DNA from: Actinomadura rudentiformis | GTDB lineage: Bacteria > Actinomycetota > Actinomycetes > Streptosporangiales > Streptosporangiaceae | NCBI RefSeq assembly: GCF_008923185.1 | Contig: NZ_WBMT01000007.1 | Coordinates: 365,568-429,567 of the forward strand | Reading direction: 5' to 3' | Length of the DNA stretch: 64,000 nucleotides | Shown here: piece by piece, positions 54,540 through 63,429 of the stretch | How positions within the stretch are numbered: the first letter of the stretch is position 1 | How the letters are laid out: each line of letters opens with the position of its first letter | Program-made: the position numbers and the translations under genes | Notes under the pieces: generated by a model | What the model saw: the letters and a program-made list of their open reading frames with translations, nothing else | What the model was told of the DNA's origin: nothing | Databases searched by the model: none

Positions 54540-54932
54540 TCACCCGGGCCGCTCAGCGCCCTGGGTGATGCGGACGCCCGCTTCGACGGCCTCCTCCCAG
54601 GTCGGGTACTCGCCGTCGAAGTCGGTCGGGCCGTCCAAGCTGCCGTCGACGTAGATGTCGCCGTGCCACTCGGTGTCTGCGATCTGATCCTCGAACTCCG
54701 CGGGGCGCTGTATCCATTCCAGCGGCCAGACCGGCATCATGACGCGCACCAGCCAACGATCCCCGATCTTGAGACGGAAAGACCACTCCTCCGCGCCATC
54801 GGCGTCCGGCTCGTGTTCCACGTCGGAGACGACGACACCACGCCGCTCCAGCTCGGCCACATAGGCGAGCACGTTGGCCGCCACGTCGGTGTCCACCTCG
54901 GCCGACGCCATGAAGTCTTCAGCTCTCAGCAT
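54540..54932 (-). CDS. hypothetical protein
   Basis: A 130-residue acidic protein (MLRAEDFMASAEVDTDVAANVLAYVAELERRGVVVSDVEHEPDADGAEEWSFRLKIGDRWLVRVMM to EYPTWEEAVEAGVRITQG, quoted here only in part: N-terminus MLRAEDF, C-terminus VRITQG). It has a helical half and a Trp-rich beta half and looks like a real soluble protein. No family recognised. Divergent from a small zinc-ribbon gene. Confidence 0.7.
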   Translation of the reverse strand: MLRAEDFMASAEVDTDVAANVLAYVAELERRGVVVSDVEHEPDADGAEEWSFRLKIGDRWLVRVMMPVWPLEWIQRPAEFEDQIADTEWHGDIYVDGSLDGPTDFDGEYPTWEEAVEAGVRITQGAERPG

Positions 54933-54989
54933 GATCGTTCGACTCTGCCCCGGCGGCGCCGGTTCCGGATCGGGGCAAGGAGTCTGCGC

Positions 54990-55178
54990 ATGGGGACCCG
55001 GGACGGCACCTGCCCGCAGTGCGGCGAACCCCTGCCGGAGCAGACCGCGCGCGGCGGGCGGCCTCGCGCTTATTGCAGCGATCGCTGCAAGTGGAAGTTC
55101 CGCCGCGGCCGCAAGCAGCGGTGGCGGCCCATCGACCAACTCCACCAGCGCCAGACAAACACCCGACGCCAGCGCTGA
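54990..55178 (+). CDS. small zinc-ribbon protein
   Basis: A 62-residue basic protein with CPQCGEPLPEQTARGGRPRAYCSDRCKWKFRR, a four-cysteine zinc ribbon (C8, C11, C28, C32) of the kind used to hold DNA-binding or adaptor proteins. AAGGA lies eight bases before ATG 54990. Divergent from the 54540-54932 gene. Function unknown. Confidence 0.65.
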   Translation: MGTRDGTCPQCGEPLPEQTARGGRPRAYCSDRCKWKFRRGRKQRWRPIDQLHQRQTNTRRQR

Positions 55179-55208
55179 GGGTGCCCGGTGCAAGGGAGGC
55201 TAGTGCCA

Positions 55209-55547
55209 TCAGCGCGGGGAGCCCCGCGTACGACCGGCGACCGGCCGAGGGGTCGGGGCGTCACCGCGACTACAAGCTGGCGAACGCGCCCGTCTATCCC
55301 GTGGCCCCAACCGAGGGGGTGCGGGGTGGACTTCCAGCCAGCTGCGTGGGCAGAACGGGCCCACCTCGTCTTCGTAGCCGGGGTCGGTCCGGCGCATCTG
55401 GAGGTAGGGGTAGTTGATGTGGGAGTCGGGCGCGTCCTGGTCGGACAGCACGTAGCCGGTGATGGTGTAGTGCGTCCCGATCAAAGCGACGTGCTGTCCG
55501 ATCAGGTAGCTCCAGTCGACGCCGAGTCGGTAGGTGGGCAGCGGCAT
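55209..55547 (-). CDS. hypothetical protein next to the sulfotransferase cluster
   Basis: A 112-residue protein (MPLPTYRLGVDWSYLIG at the start). The first ~75 residues are beta-rich and look natural (DWSYLIGQHVALIGTHYTITGYV, YPYLQMRRTDPGYEDE); the last 35 are Arg/Pro-rich and may be beyond the true end or the result of a frame change. It lies 28 bases after the Cys-rich frame on the same strand. Unknown function. Confidence 0.5.
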   Translation of the reverse strand: MPLPTYRLGVDWSYLIGQHVALIGTHYTITGYVLSDQDAPDSHINYPYLQMRRTDPGYEDEVGPFCPRSWLEVHPAPPRLGPRDRRARSPACSRGDAPTPRPVAGRTRGSPR

Positions 55548-55575
55548 GCAGTAGGGCGGGTTGTGGCGTTTGCGG

Positions 55576-55809
55576 TCAGCGCAGCGCGCACTTGGGAAAG
55601 CGGGTGTAGTCCGCGGACTCGCGCCGGTCGCGTTCGCACAGATCACAATCGTCGCGGTGACGGTGTTCCAGGTGCTCGCCCAGTGCCCGCTCGATCTCGG
55701 CGTCGACGGCGTTCTCGTAGGCGATCTCGGCGCAGTAGCAGGCGTCGCAGCTGGTGCAGATACTGCAAGCGCCGCACAGAACGCGCAGGTGGTGGCCACA
55801 CGCGAAGAC
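55576..55809 (-). CDS. Cys-rich small protein (zinc-binding), start codon not seen
   Basis: A 77-residue frame with the dense Cys/His pattern FACGHHLRVLCGACSICTSCDACYC, then HRHRDDCDLCERD and FPKCALR. Nine cysteines and five histidines indicate zinc binding. It begins right after the sulfotransferase stop, on the same strand, but has no ATG, GTG or TTG in frame before the Cys cluster. It may use a rare start, be read through from the sulfotransferase, or be newly broken. Confidence 0.55.
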   Translation of the reverse strand, partial: VFACGHHLRVLCGACSICTSCDACYCAEIAYENAVDAEIERALGEHLEHRHRDDCDLCERDRRESADYTRFPKCALR

Positions 55810-55816
55810 CCCCGGC

Positions 55817-57151
55817 TCAGAGCCAGTCTGTTGGAGATCCGTAGCCGAGCCTGTTGGCGATGTGCAGGATGTCGGGGTCCAGTACGTGGTGGATCATGGT
55901 GGCGCGTTTGTGCCAGCGTCGGGGGGACGGTGGGGCGGTGCTGACGACGGGTGGGAGGCCTGCCTGGACGGCGAGTGCGAAGCGTCCGGTGAGCGGGATG
56001 CCCAGCCATTGGCTCAGTCTGGTCAGCGAGCGGATGCGGCTTTGTGAGCTGGAGATCAGGTCTTCGTAGCGCAGCTGGATATGGTCGATTGCTCCGCCGT
56101 CGAGAGCGGTGAGGGCTGCCTGGTGTGCCGACCGCCATTGGAACGCGCAGACCGACATCAGTGAGGCGTCGGTGTAGTGCTGCCAGCCTGGCGGTAGGTC
56201 GAACTTCCACCACCAGCGGTCTGCGGGACGTGCGTCGGTGTAGTCGCCGATGCATAGCGGCTCGGTCATGCGGTGGATGTAGAACCCGGGGTGGCGCCAG
56301 CCATCGAACAGGCCGTTGATGGAGGCTGCTGGGTTGCGCGTGAGGTAGATGATGCGCATGCGTGCGTTGGGGAACATGGCCGGCAGGAAGCCGAGCCGGT
56401 AGTTGTTGCTGGGCGTGTGCAGGACCAGCGGCTTTGTGGTGCAGTCGTGTTCGGTTGCGATGTGCCAGGGGCGAACCGTCATGAACGGCGGCTCTTCGAT
56501 GATGGTCTGGCCTGGAGCGCCTGTCGGCGGTGGCTGGGTGGAGGAGGCCCACATCCGGTAGTGCCGGGGATCGATGGCATAGCCGGCCCGTGACAGATCG
56601 CTCAGCAGCTCGCCGTGGAAGCAGTCGACGTCGCGCAGTTCGCCGGGGCTCCAGCCATGCATGTGGCGCACCCGTTCCAGCGCGCGCCTGCCTGCCTCCA
56701 CCACGAAGCCGGGGTCGAGATCGAGCGCGGGCCATTGCACGGTCAGCCGCCATGCGGCGTCCAGCAGGTACTGACCGTCGTCGACCTGGTCAGCCGGATG
56801 GCCGGCGTCCAGCACCAGTTCCTCATCGAGCACCCTGCGGCGGGCCGGGGACAGGGCATGCCAGTGCGCGGGGTCGAGCCGATCGCTGTCGTTGGCGACC
56901 GGGTAGGCCAAGCCCGCCAGTTTCAGGAACGGATTGAACTCCCCGCGCAAGTGCAGCAGATCCACCGACTCGCGCAACAGCGCGGTGAGCATGCTGGAGC
57001 CGCTGCGGGAACTGGACACGAGCACGACCAGCTCGTTGATCTGGGCGGTGAAGTCGGCCACCTGCGGGGCACGAAGCCGGCGCAGCGTGGCCAGGCGGTG
57101 TTCCAGCGACGAGCCGCCGGGGGGCTGTGTTCCGCCGTGTGTGGTGGTCAC
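55817..57151 (-). CDS. sulfotransferase-family protein
   Basis: A 444-residue PAPS-dependent sulfotransferase-like protein. LVVLVSSSRSGSSMLTALL is the 5'-phosphosulfate loop, and RMRIIYLTRNPAASINGLFD near residue 300 is the 3'-phosphate site. GTG 57151 is chosen because it overlaps the upstream stop (GTGA), with GGAG nine bases before it; the open frame runs to 57415 but overlaps the amidinotransferase gene. Substrate unknown; with a coupled amidinotransferase it may sulfate a guanidino product. Confidence 0.88.
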   Translation of the reverse strand: MTTTHGGTQPPGGSSLEHRLATLRRLRAPQVADFTAQINELVVLVSSSRSGSSMLTALLRESVDLLHLRGEFNPFLKLAGLAYPVANDSDRLDPAHWHALSPARRRVLDEELVLDAGHPADQVDDGQYLLDAAWRLTVQWPALDLDPGFVVEAGRRALERVRHMHGWSPGELRDVDCFHGELLSDLSRAGYAIDPRHYRMWASSTQPPPTGAPGQTIIEEPPFMTVRPWHIATEHDCTTKPLVLHTPSNNYRLGFLPAMFPNARMRIIYLTRNPAASINGLFDGWRHPGFYIHRMTEPLCIGDYTDARPADRWWWKFDLPPGWQHYTDASLMSVCAFQWRSAHQAALTALDGGAIDHIQLRYEDLISSSQSRIRSLTRLSQWLGIPLTGRFALAVQAGLPPVVSTAPPSPRRWHKRATMIHHVLDPDILHIANRLGYGSPTDWL

Positions 57152-58275
57152 CGGTAGGACTCCCGGCTGCCTCGGCGTCGTATGTCCACCGTCGCGCAGT
57201 GGAAGGACCCGCCGATCGCGTTGACGTGCTGGAACGGGATGGGCACGACCTCCAGGCCGTGGGCGTGAAGCCGACGTGCCAGGTCGGTGTCGCACGCGTC
57301 GACGATGACGCATTCGGGGCTCACGCTCAGCACGTTCATCGCTATCCATCCGCTGGTCATGTACCGCGGCACCGGTCCGGGCGGCCGAGGCTCGTCCATG
57401 ACCAGCTTGTCCCATCGGGCGAACGGCGACTCCTCCAGCGTCCCTGCCGAGATCCGCTCCGGGTTGACCAGGGCCAAGCCCGGACGCAGCGGCAGCACCG
57501 TGGCGTCGATGTGCATCGCGTGGGGATCATCGACGTCCAGCACAGTGACGGTGTAGTCCGAGCCGAGATAGCTGCGCAGCCACCGCACACCGGCTCGGTT
57601 GGTGACGTGACTGAGCTGTCCGACGATGTCGCGGCCCACCCGGACGAAGTCGGCCGCGTCGAACGCCGGTGCCGCCTCGTTGATGGCCCACGGTCCGGTA
57701 CCCGGCTCCAGCTCCCACGGCTCGGCACGCGGCGCCGACACCCACACCGCGCCGCCGTCGGCGTACTCGGCCAAGATCGACCGGTACGCGGCCGTCTCCC
57801 CCTGACGCGACCGCCACGCCATCGGCGCCTCGATGATGCTCGCACCGACCACCAGCAGGCAGTCGCGGGGCATGGCACTGGTGAAGCCACCTCGCCTCGA
57901 CCAATCCAGCGCCTCCGGCCGCCGCGTCCTCACCCCCATGTCCCTCAGCACCTGGGCCAATTGGTCCAGCTCTGCCTGAGCCGCGTCGACCACCTCGCCC
58001 GGAAACGGCGTCCCTCCCTTGCTCAGGAACATCTCCTGCCACTGGGCCGGCATCGTGGAGCAGATCATCTGCTCTGACTCGCGCGGAATGGCACTGCCGA
58101 TCGCCGTCCCGACGATCACCTCCTCCAGCGGATCCCACTCGTTGTAAGAAGACACCGGCACCCCGGTCGCTACACCGCCGGCGGCGCCCTCGACGCGAGC
58201 ATCGCCGAATTCCGCTGCTGAGGCGGCATCGGTCTGCCTCTGATCCCCAGACCCGTCCAGCGGCCTGGTCTTCAC
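57148..58275 (-). CDS. L-arginine:X amidinotransferase
   Basis: A 375-residue AGAT/StrB-type amidinotransferase, which moves the amidino group from arginine to an amine acceptor. The catalytic triad region is complete: FDAADFVRVGRD (Asp206/209), PHAMHIDAT (His255) and GGSFHCATVDIRR (Cys360). The match to AGAT is close along ITNRAGVRWLRSYLG-like and NPERISAG stretches. GTG 58275 has GGAGG seven bases before it and overlaps the stop of the 45-residue peptide gene. The stop overlaps the sulfotransferase start. The acceptor is unknown (glycine, an aminocyclitol or a peptide-linked amine). Confidence 0.92.
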   Translation of the reverse strand: MKTRPLDGSGDQRQTDAASAAEFGDARVEGAAGGVATGVPVSSYNEWDPLEEVIVGTAIGSAIPRESEQMICSTMPAQWQEMFLSKGGTPFPGEVVDAAQAELDQLAQVLRDMGVRTRRPEALDWSRRGGFTSAMPRDCLLVVGASIIEAPMAWRSRQGETAAYRSILAEYADGGAVWVSAPRAEPWELEPGTGPWAINEAAPAFDAADFVRVGRDIVGQLSHVTNRAGVRWLRSYLGSDYTVTVLDVDDPHAMHIDATVLPLRPGLALVNPERISAGTLEESPFARWDKLVMDEPRPPGPVPRYMTSGWIAMNVLSVSPECVIVDACDTDLARRLHAHGLEVVPIPFQHVNAIGGSFHCATVDIRRRGSRESYR

Positions 58276-58409
58276 CGGCGGGCCTCCGACGCGAAGCTGC
58301 CACGCGGTTGGACGACAACGTCCGGGGGATCTGAAACACCAGCGGTGGACACGGCTGCGACACCGTCCACGGTCGACACCATGGCCATCATCTGGACCAG
58401 CACACGCAT
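58272..58409 (-). CDS. 45-residue peptide, possible precursor
   Basis: A short gene beginning ATG at 58409 with GGGGAG 8 bases upstream. The product opens MRVLVQMMAMVSTVDGVAAV and ends VVVQPRGSFASEARR. The N-terminal part is hydrophobic with Met and Val; the C-terminal part has Pro, Asp, Arg and Ser. It has no Cys. Its stop overlaps the amidinotransferase start by GTGA, so it is co-translated with it. It could be a RiPP-like substrate with an arginine- and serine-containing core, or a leader peptide that couples translation. Both are inference. Confidence 0.5.
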   Translation of the reverse strand: MRVLVQMMAMVSTVDGVAAVSTAGVSDPPDVVVQPRGSFASEARR

Positions 58410-58662
58410 CAGGCATCTCCCCGGGCAGCGCTCCATCTCAACACCCAAAGTAACTGGCCGCTCCTGTGAGTGACATGGCGTGAACGCCATAGCCGCACCC
58501 CGCCCCATCCAGCAAAGACCAGCAGTCCGCCGACCGGCCGCAACGGCCCGGGCGCGCTGCGCTCACGAGCGTGCTTGACGGGTTGAGTACGGGACCACCT
58601 ATGGAACAACCGGCGCACGACGGCGGTCATCAGTCGGCCACTACCGGTTCTTCAACAGCCCC
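58410..58662. other. intergenic stretch upstream of the peptide gene
   Basis: About 250 bases between the peptide gene and the AraC gene stop. It is the likely promoter of the peptide-amidinotransferase-sulfotransferase operon. No consensus or operator could be marked. Confidence 0.5.
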
Positions 58663-59553
58663 TCAGGTGGCCAGCGCGAGGGTGCGTGTGTCTCGCGGTG
58701 TGTGGACCGCCGCTGCCAGCGCGTCGGCGGCGCGGCTATGGGCGCGGAATGCGGTCGGGGTCAGGTCTGTGAAGTGTTTGAACTCGCGAGTCAGGTGCGC
58801 TTGATCGCTGAATCCGCATGCCGCCGCGGTCCGGATGGGTGTCCAGCCGTCGGTGAGCAGCCGCGCTGCGTGGCGGAACCGGAACACCCGCGCGGTCGCC
58901 TTGGGCGCGAGACCGACCTGTTCCTGGAACCGGTACTCCAGCCGGCGTCTGCTCCAGCCGACGGCCTCGGCCAGTCGGCCGATGGTAAGCGTGCTGCGGC
59001 TCCGGCGAAGCGCCTCATAGGCCCATTCCACCCGCGGCGACCACGCCCGGCCGTGACCGATCCACTCCGCCAATACCGCATCCAGCAGGTCGAACCGCTG
59101 CTCCCAACCAGGCAGCGCGGCCAGCGCGCCGGCGAGCTGGTGCGCACGAACGCCCAGCACGTCCGACGGGTCGACAACGGCACCGGCGAGATCGTGCATG
59201 TCGACGCCGAAAACTGTGAACGCCGCCCAGGGGGCCAGGACCACTTCGACGCCATGACCGGTGCCGCTGTCCTCGCAGATCCATGCGGTAGGGGTCACCC
59301 CAGTGATCAGCGACGACATGAACGCCGTTCCCCCGGTGGGGTCGGTCGGCCTGTGCAACGACAGATGGCGCCCGGCATCGAACTCCAGCACCAAGGTCAC
59401 GACAGTTGCGGGAAACCCCAGCCACCGCCGTGGGCGCCCCACTCGTTTGCGGAAGCCCCGATAGGAGTGCACTGCATGCCGCAGCCGCGGATCGGGCCTG
59501 GCCACAGCGAACCCCCAGGTCCGTGCCGGACAGGCAAAGTAACGTGCGCGCAC
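58663..59553 (-). CDS. AraC-family transcriptional regulator
   Basis: A 296-residue regulator with a two-helix-turn-helix C-terminus (about 190-290: LTIGRLAEAVGWSRRRLEYRFQEQVGLAPKATARVFRFRHAARLL, then IRTAAACGFSDQAHLTREFKHFTDLTPTAF). The N-terminal ligand-type domain is of the unnamed AraC sort. GTG at 59553 has GAGGAGG seven bases before it. It lies upstream of the biosynthetic-looking cluster on the same strand, so it may activate it. Confidence 0.92.
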   Translation of the reverse strand: MRARYFACPARTWGFAVARPDPRLRHAVHSYRGFRKRVGRPRRWLGFPATVVTLVLEFDAGRHLSLHRPTDPTGGTAFMSSLITGVTPTAWICEDSGTGHGVEVVLAPWAAFTVFGVDMHDLAGAVVDPSDVLGVRAHQLAGALAALPGWEQRFDLLDAVLAEWIGHGRAWSPRVEWAYEALRRSRSTLTIGRLAEAVGWSRRRLEYRFQEQVGLAPKATARVFRFRHAARLLTDGWTPIRTAAACGFSDQAHLTREFKHFTDLTPTAFRAHSRAADALAAAVHTPRDTRTLALAT

Positions 59554-59952
59554 CGCTGACCCTCCTCCCCGGGGCCTGGTCGCCCGCCAGGAGCTCCCTC
59601 GATCGCGATCGATCATCGACCAAGACACAACAGCAGCTCCGCGTCATCGGACTCACACTCCACGGCCGGATGCGGACTCAACCTCGTGAACAGGGTCAAT
59701 CACGGTGGAGGCCGGGAGTGCTTACCCCGACCAAGGTTCAGGCGTGGGCTCATGCGTGTCGGTGAGGCGGGCTTGGAGCATCAGATGGTCCTGGTCGATG
59801 GCTGGTGGTGGCCATCTGCGCATTTGTTCAAGACGGGCGACCGTTCTTTGTGAGACGAGTACGAACGGCCCGCCCCCTGCCGGTCGGGGCCTGGGGCGCG
59901 CCGATGGCCACGCCCAGAGCCAGGGCCACTCATGTGCAAGGAGGGAATCCCG
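59554..59952. other. intergenic region between divergent genes
   Basis: About 400 bases between the AraC start and the exported nuclease-fold gene. No gene or clear operator was seen. Confidence 0.5.
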
Positions 59953-61416
59953 TTGCGACGATCCCCAATGAGGCGACGCCTCATCGCACTTACAGCAGCA
60001 GCGATGACGGCGGCAGGGACCGCACTCGTCGGCGTTGGTGAGGCGTCGGCGGCCGGGCCGGCCCCGGCGTCCGGCCAGCGGGCCGGCCGCCCGGCAGCCC
60101 CGGTTTCAGCGCAGCCGACCCAGAGCATGATCAACGCGATCCGGATCCATCACTACAACTTGTGTGCCGGGAACACAGATAAATGCGGCGCCTACCCTGA
60201 CGCGCTGGTGAGGGCGCGCAACCTCGTCGTGAAGCATGTGGTCGCAGATAAGCCGTTGTTCCTCTCTCTCAACGAGGTGTGCAAGAACGATGTCGGAGAG
60301 GTGGTGCAGCGCATTCGCGACGAGGGTTACAACGTCGACTCTGTAATGTCAGTCACCACGCAGCACAATCAGTGCGAGGATCGCGGCGGAGACTACGGCA
60401 ACGCGATCATCTACCGCAGCGGCACCCGTGAAGACGGCTCCAAACACGATGAGCCGTATCCCGCCGGCATGCAGCAGGGCGAGCGACGAACGATGCTGTG
60501 TGTCAGGCTGCGCACCGACGTGGGCGCGATCGCCGCCTGCACGACCCATCTGGCCGCCGGAGAGGGAGTCGACCCCGATACTCCGAAGAGGCAGGCGGAC
60601 GAGTACAAGCGGCAGGCCACCGTCTACGCCGCCGGCCGCAAGAGGGTGCTCGCCGGTGACTTCAACAAAGATCAATACGATTACCGGACTCCCCATGATG
60701 AAGCAGGGGAGCTGTATCCCACCTTCGAGCCTGGCCTGCAAAACCTGGTGAGCGGCTATGTTCGTCTGCATCCAGAAGAAGTGGATGCTGGTGTCGAGCG
60801 CCGCGACAAAACCTTCCCCGCGACCGCCGTGATCGATGGAGAGCTGAGAAAGATCACCCCGACGCGCCAGATCGATCACATCTGGGTCGACGATCGGGGC
60901 ATGGTCATCAAGCGCAAGCCGATCTGCGACCACAACGGGGAGCCGGCCAGCGACCATTGCTACACGATGGGCGAATGGGTGCTCGGGCTGCCCGGTACCT
61001 CCCGGCACTTCACGGTCAAGCCGTGCACCGTCGGCAGCTTTGGACCGGTCTCCCGCCAGACCGAACTCATCCCGCCCACCAGCGGGAACTGGCCCACCAC
61101 CGGGTACGTCGGCTTCTATAGCTGCCTCAACAACGCGGTCAACCGCGAAGGCGGGCTGATGAACATCGCCAAAGACAGCGATGGTCGGCCAATGATCGGC
61201 TGGAGAAGCGCGATGATCGCCGAAGTCAACGAAGATCCGTTGCGGTCGAAGCACTACACCACCGGGCACACCGCCTTCGATACTCCCTACGGTCCGGCGA
61301 TCTGGGCCACCCAGTATCAGTTCATCAGCGCCGGCACCCAGGCACGGTGGGTGCTGTGGAACCTGGCCACCAACCGCGCCTACAAGCAGTCCGACTGGCA
61401 CCCCGTCTGCTGCTGA
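59953..61416 (+). CDS. exported endonuclease/exonuclease/phosphatase-fold protein
   Basis: A 487-residue exported protein. The signal peptide follows a basic start (RRSPMRRRLIALTAAAMTAAGTALVG). The EEP motifs are in order: SLNEVCKND (Glu), ACTTHLAAG (His), AGDFNKDQ (Asp/Asn) and EPASDHCYT (Asp-His at the end of the domain). About 130 further residues with a Trp- and Cys-rich C-terminus follow. TTG 59953 is chosen because AAGGAGG is eight bases before it; ATG at 59968 is an alternative. It may be a secreted DNase or phosphodiesterase. Confidence 0.88.
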   Translation: MRRSPMRRRLIALTAAAMTAAGTALVGVGEASAAGPAPASGQRAGRPAAPVSAQPTQSMINAIRIHHYNLCAGNTDKCGAYPDALVRARNLVVKHVVADKPLFLSLNEVCKNDVGEVVQRIRDEGYNVDSVMSVTTQHNQCEDRGGDYGNAIIYRSGTREDGSKHDEPYPAGMQQGERRTMLCVRLRTDVGAIAACTTHLAAGEGVDPDTPKRQADEYKRQATVYAAGRKRVLAGDFNKDQYDYRTPHDEAGELYPTFEPGLQNLVSGYVRLHPEEVDAGVERRDKTFPATAVIDGELRKITPTRQIDHIWVDDRGMVIKRKPICDHNGEPASDHCYTMGEWVLGLPGTSRHFTVKPCTVGSFGPVSRQTELIPPTSGNWPTTGYVGFYSCLNNAVNREGGLMNIAKDSDGRPMIGWRSAMIAEVNEDPLRSKHYTTGHTAFDTPYGPAIWATQYQFISAGTQARWVLWNLATNRAYKQSDWHPVCC

Positions 61417-61422
61417 CCCCAC

Positions 61423-61962
61423 CGAGACCCAGCACGCCCAGGAGCGGACGCTCTACATGCTGTTGTACGAGTCGGCGGCCCGCGCGTCCGAAGTGCTCGC
61501 GCTGGACATCCAGGACCTGGACCTGCACAACCGGCGAGCCAAGGTTCGCCGCAAGGGCGGTGCGGTCGACACGATCGTGTGGCAGACCCCGCACCGCCCG
61601 GCTGCTACCCCGACTGATCAACGGCCGCAAGAAAGGGCCGCTGTTCCTGACCGAACGCCGAGCCCGTGTGGAGCTGCCCGCCGCCGACCTGTGCCCGTAC
61701 ACCGGCAAGGCACGACTGTCCTACCGCCACGCCGAAGAGATCTTCGAGCAGCCCACCCCGCGCCGGCCAACCCCGCCATCACCGATCCCGATGAACTCCA
61801 CCAGGCGAGGGCTGGACGCAGCACCAGTTGCGGCACTCCGCGCTCACCCACGCCACCGAAGACGGCGCCAACACCTCCACCCTGCTCGCCTTCTCCGGCC
61901 ACACCTCCGTCGCCTCGCTCGCCCGCTACACCCGTGTCTCCGCCGAAGCCCTCGGCCGCTGA
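61423..61962 (+). pseudogene. C-terminal half of a tyrosine recombinase
   Basis: Three frames combine to the catalytic domain of a phage-integrase-type protein: LLYESAARASEVLALDIQDLDLHNRRAKVRRKGG, then INGRKKGPLFLTERR, then LRHSALTHATEDGANTSTLLAFSGHTSVASLARYTRVS. The RHxxR and HxxR pieces are partly kept but the N-terminal half is gone. The fragment starts immediately after the nuclease-fold gene. It is a relic of an integrated element. Confidence 0.75.
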
Positions 61963-62250
61963 CAATCCGGTCCCGACACACAGCGCAGACGATTACCGAT
62001 TAGCCACCCGGGCATGGCGACACCCAGACCGCACGGCGTGCGGGCGGGCGTTCGGCAGCCCGAACACCAACACCTCGGGCCAACCGGACACGACAAATAC
62101 CGAGTCAGAAAGTACGACGCTCAGCGAGTCACGTCACAGCATGGGAAAGGGATGAGCTGGAGTAGCCGGCCCCCCGACCACATCGCCCGGCACACCATGA
62201 CGGGCCACGCACAGTGATCGGAAGCGGGCAGGCGCGGCTGCCACTGCCCA
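61963..62250. other. intergenic stretch, no gene seen
   Basis: About 290 bases between the recombinase relic and the SIR2-like relic with no supported feature. Confidence 0.5.
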
Positions 62251-62949
62251 TCAGAGCAAGTCCCGCCCCCGACACTTCCCACCCCATCCGGCCGATCCCC
62301 CGATCGACCGCAACGACCAGCCTGCGATGATCAGCCCGTAGTCCTCCAGGATGCGGTGCAGCAGCTTCAATGTGCCAGGGTCGTAGACCGAGAGTTCAGC
62401 GGTGGTGTTGAGCATCGAGGCGGGGTTGAGGTAGTCGCCGTGCAGGTGTACCACGCAGCACTCCAGCATGTGCAGCGGCGCCATGCCCGCCACATCGGCG
62501 GGTGAGGCGATCACGGTCGGTTCGATGCCCTCGGTTCGAAGTGCCTGCTCGACCAGGCGGTCGAAGTTCAACGTCACGATTACTTTGACCGTGCCCATCC
62601 GGACGAGCCGCGCGATCGCCCGATGCGCGGCGGTCGGCTCTTGCGACCGGCCTCCAGGTCCTCGGCCGAGGGCTCGAAGTAGGCCTTCAGCAGCCGTTGG
62701 CGCTCCAGCTGTGTGGGGGCGAGCTTTTCCAGCAGCGTCTCGTACCGCGGCGGCTCACGGTAGCGGTTCTCGTACCAACTGGACGGGATCGTCGGCGCTC
62801 TCACCCTGCACATCGGCCAGGCGGGTGATCAGGTCGGTCAGGACCCCCCAGGCGGTCGGGATCCCGCTCGGAGCAGACACCCCCGCCCCCAGGAGGAGGG
62901 CATACGCGCCGGAGTTGGAATGCAGAGAGAAAGCCGTGCTGAGCAGCAC
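62251..62949 (-). pseudogene. SIR2-like NAD-binding protein, frameshifted
   Basis: Three minus-strand frames make one SIR2-like protein: an N-terminal YALLLGAGVSAPSGIPTAW, then SSWYENRYREPPRYETLLEKLAP, then VKVIVTLNFDRLVEQAL, CVVHLHGDY (catalytic-type His) and LLHRILEDYGLIIAGWS. Frameshifts lie near 62790 and 62650. It ends early. SIR2-like proteins of this type serve in phage-defence systems that deplete NAD; here the gene is broken. Confidence 0.75.
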
Positions 62950-62999
62950 TTATTCATCGCGCAGTGATCGCGTCATGACGGTCATGGTACAGCCGAAAG

Positions 63000-63232
63000 G
63001 CACATCACCGGCGGCGGTCACAACGCCGCCGCCCTCCCCGCGGTCATCGCCGAGGAGTCCATCACCCTGTTCGGCCAACGACGACCGGCTACAACTACGC
63101 GCCTGCCTGGCCCCCGGATGCGTCCTGTACTTCCTCAAGAACCACCCCCGCCGCGAATGGTGCACAGCCGCCTGCGGCAACCGCGCCCGAGGCGCACGGC
63201 ACTACCGGCGCCACCGCCGCCCACCCACCTGA
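63000..63232 (+). pseudogene. fragment of a CGNR zinc-finger protein
   Basis: LPAVIAEESITLFG in one frame, then DRLQLRACLAPGCVLYFLKN and WCTAACGNRARGARHYRRHR in another after one frameshift near 63077. This is the C-terminal end of the CGNR/ABATE transcription-regulator family. The N-terminal domain is absent. Confidence 0.7.
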
Positions 63233-63429
63233 CCTCACCCACCGAACAGGCCGCCACACCTTCGCCTGAGCGACCTCGAGTCTGCGACTTGCAGCGCTAA
63301 GAGACAACCTCGCAGTTTCCCGTGTCCACTGGCCGGTCGAGCTGCACCCTTCTCCCTGTGACCTGGTTCTTCTCTCCGCTCCCCGGTGCGGGAGCACGGG
63401 ATGAGGGGACTTCAGGAAGCGTGAAGCTT

